DNA of 64,000 nucleotides, taken from Oreocharis arfaki (Eukaryota; Chordata; Aves; Passeriformes; Paramythiidae). The stretch covers positions 1,302,001 through 1,366,000 of the forward strand of contig VZRR01012715.1 of NCBI GenBank assembly GCA_013398015.1, given 5' to 3'. Of the stretch, positions 52,201 through 61,200 are shown piece after piece. Position numbers and translations under genes: made by a program. The notes beneath the pieces were generated by a model. It was not told where the DNA came from. It saw nothing but the letters and a program-made list of their open reading frames with translations, and did no database searches. How positions within the stretch are numbered: position 1 is the stretch's first letter; each line of letters begins with the position of its first letter.

Positions 52201-55200
52201 CAGCTGCAGTTCTGTGGTGTCTGCCTGAGATAATTTCAGTCATTTTGTTCTTTGAATTTTAAGTGTTGAACATGTATTGCTATTGAAGACAAACTAGTAC
52301 AGATTTTAAAAGTGAGTTAAACCTTCTTATCTTGCTCTGCAGCTTGCCCTTCGTCAGTATCTGTTGAAATAAGCGCAGATGGTGTCAATATGTTACCTCT
52401 GTCAACTCCTGTTATCACGAGTGGTCTCACCTATATAAAAATCCAGCTGGTAAAAGCTGAAGTTGCCTCAGCTGTCTGCCTTCGTCTCCATCGTCCTCGG
52501 GATGCCAGTACCCTGGGCCTCTCTCAGATCAAACTGTTAGGCCTCACAGCCTTTGGAAACACCTCCTCTGCCACCGTCAATAATCCCTTCCTTCCCTCTG
52601 AGGATCAGGTCTCTAAAACGAGGTAAGGCTCCAGTGTCAGGGGACAGTTTGTGCCAGTCTCTGGTTTAGAGTTTGGGTTTTTTATGGTGTTTTCTTCTCA
52701 GAGTCAGATCTTGCAGTAGCAAACTCTTCCTTTTTTTTTTTTTTTTTTCCCCAATATGAAGGGAAATACAAGCAGTACTTCTCGGTTCTTTAGTCCTAAG
52801 CATGCTTAGTCTGCATATGTAAAGGGAGTGTTTCATATCTGCAATGGTGAGAGAATACAAAGCATAGGAAAGCATTTAGAGTTGCATTTTGTGTTTTTAA
52901 TGGGTAGGCAGTTGTCAAAAAAAATGGAGTCCCAAAATACTACTTATCCTTACAGAAGTCAACGGGGTTACATAAGTATTGGAGCAAGAGTAGAAATAGA
53001 ACAATGGAATGTTTTGTGGAAGTCATATCTAATATTGTTGTTTGCAAGCATTTCAGAAATAGGAGCTGAATGTTGTTATGATTCTGGCATATCAGCAGGA
53101 TTCCTTTTCAAAAGCTTTTATTTGGTTAGGTGGCATGTTGAGTTTCTTACTCATTTTAAAAATAAAAATAAAGGAACGCATAAGGATTTTTTATAAAGTG
53201 TCAAAGTTTTCCAGTTTTGAATTTAATTTACTGGATGGATTTTTGAGATTTTCTGTTCTTAAATATAGCTTACTAAATTGTAAAACGTCATTAATTTTAA
53301 ATATTTCATCTTTGAACCTTAATGTTTATAAATTTGAAGAGAGCATAGGAAAGTTTAAAAAACTTTTCTTTCTCTGGGAAAAATTTTGAGAGCATAAGTA
53401 AATTTAGAGAACATGAATACTCTCAGTGTATATTTAATAAAAACTGTAAAACTAAAATTGGTCTTTGCCCTTGAATAGCAGTGAAGAAAATTATTATAGC
53501 CAAATTATACTATACTTTTACTTGAGAAAAGGTTATAATAAAGTCACACAAGAATAATCAGTATCTAAAGAAAGGAGTGTATGTTCCTCATTTATTGAAA
53601 TGTTTTATTGTAGCTTTCAGCTTAATGTTTTAAATATCTCAATAAAATAATGATAGTGATGTGATAGATATATTCAATAAACTTGCGTAAATTTTTTTAG
53701 ACATGACAGAGAACTTGCTCTCTTGTAATTGATGAATCCAATTGATTTAGGAGTAAATGATTCCTAAAATAAAATTGTAAGCTTGATTTAAGATCTATAT
53801 GCAAGTTTGCATTTTTTTAAACTGTGATAAAGGTTAGCTGTGGAAACAAGTTGACCTGCTAGTGTAGAACTTGTCAGTGAAAGATGCCATTTATTTCACA
53901 TACAGCTTAGATTGCCATATTGTTGATGATGCTAGTTTAAATAGTATTGTGGTGTATTTTATAAATAAAATCTAATTGATTGGTTTCCAAATTGATTCAA
54001 TTACAATGGGTTTACTTCTCAGGATTTGTTATTAAAAGAACTTCTGAATTATTTTGTCTAAGAATGAGAGACATGAGGGAAGTGTAGTAGCTAACATGTT
54101 TTTAATTTCTGTGCTTTTTCTGTATGCATTTTAAATCAGGTTCCCTAAAGTTCACTGCAGTTTATTGTAAATGTGTATGATCCTAAAAGTTTGTGATGTC
54201 AGGGAAATGGTGCAGGTATATAATTTTAATGCAAGCTACTGTTGTACTTTCACTCCTTTTGATATAAAAAACACAACACACAAGCAAACAAAACCCAACA
54301 AAGAAAATCAAAAAACCCCAACAACNAATCAGGTCCCCTAAAGTTCACAGTTTATTGTAAATGTGTATGATCCTAAAAGTTTGTGATGTCAGGGAAATGG
54401 TGCAGGTATATAATTTTAATGCAAGCTACTGTTGTACTTTCACTCCTTTTGATATAAAAAACACAACACACAAGCAAACAAAACCCAACAAAGAAAATCA
54501 AAAAACCCCAACAACCAAAAAAACCCAAACCCACCCCATACCCATCCCCCTACATAAACACCTTCCCTTTCATCCTTCCCTCAGCAGGTTGGCCCTATTG
54601 GAAGAAATACACATGTGAATTGAGAAATCTTGGGAAACTTATTACTAAAACTTGCAGGCTCTTAACTCTTCCTACCCACAGACCCTGCCTTCCTTACGAT
54701 CTGAATACAATGATTGCAACAGCGTTACTAATGTATATTACATTGTGGTCTTAAATTCAGTCATTTGCTTTGCTCAGATGATGTTTGATCATGTTACAGA
54801 AGTTTTCTGCAGTACTTGTCCTATAATCTAATACAGGTAGTTGTGCTACAGATGAAAAATAATGTAATAAGAAAATAATACATTAGCTCATTTTTCTGTT
54901 TTTCTTTTCAGTATTGGATGGTTAAGATTATTGCACCACTGCCTCACTCACATAAGTGATTTAGAAGGAATGATGGCTAGTGCTGCAGCACCCACTGCTA
55001 ATCTGTTGCAGACGTGTGCTGCTTTACTAATGTCCCCTTACTGTGGGATGCATTCTCCAAACATCGAGGCTGTTCTTGTGAAAATTGGGCTTCAGTCCAC
55101 CAGAATTGGCCTAAAATTGATTGACATTCTTCTAAGAAACTGCTCGGCATCAGGGAGTGATCCTGCAGGTGAGTGCAGTGTTTTTCTTTTCAGTTGTTGC

Positions 55201-58200
55201 TTAAAAGCATTGCTTTTATGAAAGTACAAATACAGTATATTTGCATGTTGCTTTCTGATTCTGAATCTGGGTTGCCAGAGCTTGCCATTGTGCTTTGTTG
55301 GGCTTTTAAGTATCACAGTCTTTGTACATGGGTAGTCCTACAACAGTAAAGCAGTGCAACCAGGGTTGTTTGGTTTTTCATAATTAGGTGAGTGTTTTGA
55401 AGACACGATGTAGGATGCACAGTGTATCCTGAATGCCTCTTACTTTAGATACTATGTCCAGATGTTTTAAAATGAAGAGTACTGCCACAAGTACTGCTGA
55501 GGAAAACTAAAGCAGCAGAATGTGGGCAGCAGTATTCTGTAGGACAGGATGAATTCTGAATAGCACTAAGCATTGAAAATATTTGTGTGTGGAGGTACAT
55601 AATGAAGAAACAACTATATTCTATGTCCCACAGTGAAATTTTGCAGAAACTCTTCTGTTAATGCACTGGGGGATTCGTATTTATGGTTTCATACCATTTT
55701 GCTGTTTTTTAGCTTTTAAATGAAAGAAAACAAATCCATTTTTTCCTGTTTTGAGGCTGCTAACAGAAAATACTTTTTAAAAATTGGGTTCCATGACTTC
55801 TTTTGCTATGAGTTAGTGTTTCAGTGTAGACTGCTCTGTTTTGCTGGAATGTTGTTAGATAGGAGTGTACTTTCTGTCAGGGTAGAGGATGAAGCTGAAT
55901 AGGAAATAGTCTGTGAAAATCTTCAGCTCCAATCCCATTGATGGAAATTGGAGTTAAATAAGCTTTCATTTCGAAATAAGTGTTTGCTTCTGTGAAGCAG
56001 GAGGTTTGACAACTGTACTGGAACCAGTCATATCTTTTTGGAATGTGTTGAAGAAAATCCTACTATGTAAACCTGTAAGTCCTCCATTCCTCTGATGAAT
56101 GTTGTAATGGCTTTTCCTTTCATAAGGCTGAACATCAAACATACAAAATGCACAGTTTTGAGACAGTGGTGTGAATAAGAATATCATCCTTATGTTAATG
56201 GCAAAACTTAATTCAATGTTAATATTGCAATTCTGTAATAATGTCATTAGTACACTTAAAAAATACGTATGTAAGTACTTCTATTATTTCCCCTCCCCTT
56301 TTTTTTTTGAATGCGGCAAGATCTGAATAGCCCTTTACTGTTTGGAAGATTAAATGGTCTCTCTTCTGACTCCACAATAGACATTCTTTATCAGCTTGGA
56401 ACAACTCAAGACCCTGGAACAAAAGATAGGTAATGTTATTTGGGTTGTCATGTGGAAGCATATACAAAAAATAATCTGCTCAACAGTGGCTTGATATTAG
56501 TTCACAAAACCAAGCGTTTTTGAAATCTGATTGTTATGAGATAGCATGAAAGTGCAGAAATCTGAAAAAGCTTTCCAGCTTTCTGTCCTAGCTCTTTGCA
56601 TCCTTTCCAGGGAATGCTGTCCCTCTTTTTCTACTCTTAGAAATTTGATAAAACTTTGGTTTTCAACTGACCTTTCTCACAAATACTCAGAACTCAGATA
56701 CCTGCTATATTTTCTTTTTCTGTAGAAACTTCATATTTGGCTGTCCAAGATAAATTTTTTTAATTAATTTTTGCCCTGATGTAAGTCTTGAGAAAATAGA
56801 GCTTGCGCTCGCTCTTGGACTTTACTTCCAAGGAAGAGATAAATGTTTAAATTGGATTACAAAAAACTAGCAAGTTAATTTGGTTCTGAGTGTTTCTTTG
56901 ATCCTTTACAATGTGCAACATCATCTTGTCTTACAGAATTCAAGCATTGCTGAAATGGGTCAGTGATTCTGCAAGAGTTGCAGCTATGAAAAAAAGTGGC
57001 CGGGTCAGCTACATCTGTCCCAATAGCTCAACCCGAGAGTACGGGCTTCTGATGCCATCTCCTTCCCACCTGCATTGCGTAGCAGCAATTCTGTGGCATA
57101 GTTACGAATTGCTCGTTGAGTACGATCTGCCAGCATTGCTGGACAGGGAGCTCTTTGAGTAAGTAAAGCAAAGTTTTGCACCGCATGGTTTTTATAACTA
57201 AACTGTTTTGTTCACTGAAATAATACGACTTGAAGGGCATTTGTTGTGAAATAGTAGTGGGAAGTGACATCCCTGAAGCTAATTGATAGAGTGGATACCT
57301 AATGATATCCAAACAGGTAGTTCTGTAGTTCTAAACTCAAAGCTGCCTTTCACAGGTGTAATTCTGTTTAAAGACCCAAAAACCTGAAATGAAACAGCAA
57401 ATCCATATGTATACTTGCATATATGTGGAAGGTAAGCTGATCCGTGGTTTTGTTCATGAGGTCTTTTAATGGACTATTCTTGCTGAAATTGTTTGCAGTA
57501 GTTTTCACAGTGCTTCTAAGTGATCCACTTTAGGATGCTGTTACAGAAGCATTATCTTATTTGTCACAGTATCCAGTATCTGTAGCTGATAGCTGAGAGG
57601 AAGGAAGGGGGAGATGTTTTCTTGGAGTTTCCACTTCTGTTCTGGGCAGTCTGATCTGAAAGAAATGAAGGCACAAAATCTGGAGTGAATCTTAAACTAA
57701 GAGTCTGCTTCATTTTGGTGCATTCTAAAGAGAAGTTCACCCTCAACACCAAATGTATACTCTTAGTGACTCACAAAATGGAGATACATGATCTAATATT
57801 TGCAATTTATGTTACTTAATTATGTCTTCTGTTTAAACAAAACAGAAAAAAGAGAAGCCACATAACTTTGTTTCACGTGTTTTATAGAAGTATGGCTGTT
57901 AAATTATTGTATCTAGGATTAGTCAAGCATCTTTGATTTGTACTGTTGAATGCAAATGCAGTTAATGGAGGGGTCTTTGCACATGGTTTTGTTGTTGCTC
58001 TTAGGAAACCTTCATATGTTTCCACAACCAGCCTTCTTTAGGCATAGTCAAACATTCAAACACCAGCAAGTGTGTAAGTTATGGGTTCAGGTATAAGCAT
58101 GTGGAGCTCTTACCTATGTGCAACATTATCGTCTTTAGATACATGACTACAAGCAAGACAATTCCCAAAGGCACTTCAGTGATAGGGTGATATGGATAAT

Positions 58201-61200
58201 TTTTAATTCGAAATTAGCTTGTTCATCTTGGGAATCGGTTTAAGGATTTTAAATTGCAGGTCAATTAGTCCTTTTAGCAATACACTTTAACAGAAATACA
58301 TTTTCAGGATACATTTTAACATTTGAAAAGGAAGAGCTCTAATAAAAACGGTCTTTCTAAAACGCACAGCCCAATTAGGTTTATATAAAAGTGGGTTTCA
58401 CAACTGAGTTCCTGTCTTTTGGAGGACAGTGTATTGTTTTTATCACAGGGAGAAATGATAGAATACTTATAAAACTTCTGTACCTAGTTTGAGTATGCAT
58501 GTTGTAGTATAGCCCTGTTCCCCTACCTCCTGCCAGATATAAAGCTATAGCTCATATCAGCCACCATCTGGACCAAATTATGAAATATGTTCTGTAATAA
58601 ATATAAAAGCATTTTTGTTAGAGTTGTATGGGTAAATAATTTTTTTATTAAAAATAACTTTTCATGTGTATTCCTAATCTTCCTTGATATTGTAACTTTT
58701 GAAATATTTTAATGGATTCTAGCTATAACTCCAAGTTTCTCCTTCGTGTGATAAATCACTTTTTTCTTAGAAGTGTTTTCCCATCATCCCCATTTTCCAT
58801 TTCAGTACTTTTGCTTTGGCCAATGGATGCTAATCCGAGTTATTTTTAAATATGTATTTCAAAAAAGCCTTATTTTTCATAGAGCATGAACTCATCCAGA
58901 AGATTTTGGCATTTGGATTACGTTAATATACAGTTGGAGAAGAGTTTAAGTGTATCTTCAATATATGTGGACATTTGGAAATTGTGACTGTCTTTCCAGA
59001 GTTATAGATCATTTAGTCATTGAGATGCGTTTTCAGCTGGGGAGGGGTTTTACCAACCATTCTCTTGACTGGTGATAAATCCAACTTTTGGTTAGACCCA
59101 GAGAGGTCCTTGAGTTCCTAGAGTGCCCTTAGACTAAACATAGGATAACATTTCCATCCAGAAGAAGGAAAAACAATCCTTGTCTTCAAATGGAAATGTA
59201 ATATATGATGATACATCCAAACTTAATTAAAAAACCTAGCATTGAATGTCATGAAGTGCGTGTTCACCTCTGTATGTGAGTCGTAAGATAATGTAACATC
59301 TGTGGTGTCAAGGTACTGTGAATGCAGTTTGGAAAACTGGCTTTCTGAACAAGTCTGTGTGAAGAAATGATCATTTTACTTTACAAGTACCCCTTCTGAA
59401 ATTCAAGCTGAATAACAGGAGCTAAATTAGCTGGTGCACTCCTATGCTTTGGATTAGCATTCAGGCAGATAGTACTTGGATGTGAGGCCAGAGGTAGGTG
59501 GGGTTTTAGAATCGCTGAGGAATAATTCTGTTGTTAACTTGTGTCCTAAGTTTAGGTCAAGTAAGGATAGCAAGGGTAGTGTTGTTCAACCAACAAGATT
59601 GTTGCTGCTTTCATTTTTTTTGCAGCATCTTTAGGAAGTTGCCTAATAAGGGAGATCTTAAAAATTTTTGAAACGTGTTAAAATACTTTCAGTTCTTACA
59701 AATAATTGAGACCTTCATGTTAATGAGCCTATTCACACACGTGTGTGACCCTAATAGCTGCAGCTTGGAGAATTTACAGCACAAAGAGGTTGCAGTTGGT
59801 TAAAAATGGGTAAGATGTATGACAACTGTCAAAAGAGTGAAACTTGGTTTTTGTGTGCAGCATGCCAGATAAGTTGGTTTCTATTTAAAATACAGTATGG
59901 TGAAAGTAAGTTAGGCATACCAGTTGAGAAATGCCTTTTGGGTAATCAGTGTCCTGCTGATACTGTCATCCAAAAGAAGCTTTTGAGTTCAGCACAGAGT
60001 GTTTTACAGCAGCTTCTACAACAGTAAACCATAAATGTGCAAAAATGTTGTATGAACCAATGATAAAAAAGGGGAAAATGAATGGCAAACTGTGTGTTGA
60101 GATGATTTTCTGTCTTTTACAGGTCGCTGTTTAACTGGTCCATGTCTCTTCCCTGCAACATGGTTTTGAAGAAAGCTGTTGATAGTTTGCTTTGTTCCAT
60201 GTGCCACATCCACCCAAATTATTTTTCCTTACTGATGAGATGGATGGGTATCACTCCTCCTCCAATGCAGTGTCAGCACAGACTCTCTATGACCGATGAC
60301 AGCAAAAAGCAGGACCTTAGTTCATCTTTGACAGATGACTCTAAAAATGCACAAGCCCCTCTTGCACTAACAGAGTCTCACCTGGCTACTCTTGCTGCCT
60401 CATCTCAGTCTCCTGAAGCTATCAAGCAGTTACTGGACTCAGGTTTGCCTTCACTGCTTGTAAGAAGTCTTGCTAGTTTTTGCTTTAACCATACTTCTAG
60501 CTCCGACTGCACTGCACAATCAATGGATATCACCCAGGACAGGCTCAGGAGGCATCATGTCCCACAGCACTTTAATAAAATGCCCATCACGGCAGACCTG
60601 GTTGCTCCTGTTCTCAGGTTCCTGACGGAAGTTGGCAACAGCCACATGATGAAGGATTGGTTGGGTGGCTCTGAAGTCAATCCATTGTGGACAGCACTTT
60701 TATTCCTGTTGTGCCATTCTGGTGCTACCTCTGGAGGACACAATATGACAGCACAACAGACCAGTGCAAGATCCAGCTTGCTTTCTTCAACTGTAACCAC
60801 AGGACTGACCACTCAGCAGCGGACAGCAATTGAAAATGCAACAGTTGCTTTCTTCCTGCAGTGCATCTCTTGCCATCCTAATAACCAGAGACTTATGGCA
60901 CAGGTGAGAGAGAAAAATAATAATGTTTTGATTTATTAATAGCTACAGCCAACTTTGATAATTTTCTATGTTTTCTACCTTTCTTTATAATAACTTGGGG
61001 TTTTGTAAGCTGTTGTTGAATGGAAAAATTTTATATTAAAATTGTTAGCTTGTTGGTCTGAGTCTGAAACGTATAAAAATGTTTTGGCATGACTGTCCAG
61101 CCCTGTGCATAGATTTGTATTCCTCTTGGTTTAGAGGAATAAACTTTGGACAAAACTCCAGAAGACTATTTAATTGGGTCGTGCTAAGTGTTTGTGAAAT

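Noticed and set aside
52731..52748. T18 run as a possible minus-strand retrocopy poly(A) tail
   Set aside because: No gene-like or SINE-like sequence adjoins it and no target duplication was seen.
59500..59520. CR1-like TTTTAGAATCGCTGAGG
   Set aside because: Too short, and the flanks do not continue the CR1 pattern.
59806..60027. 73-codon open frame just upstream of exon 44
   Set aside because: It is intronic, in unique AT-rich sequence, and is not contiguous with the BIRC6 protein, which passes from LFE to SLFNW across this intron.
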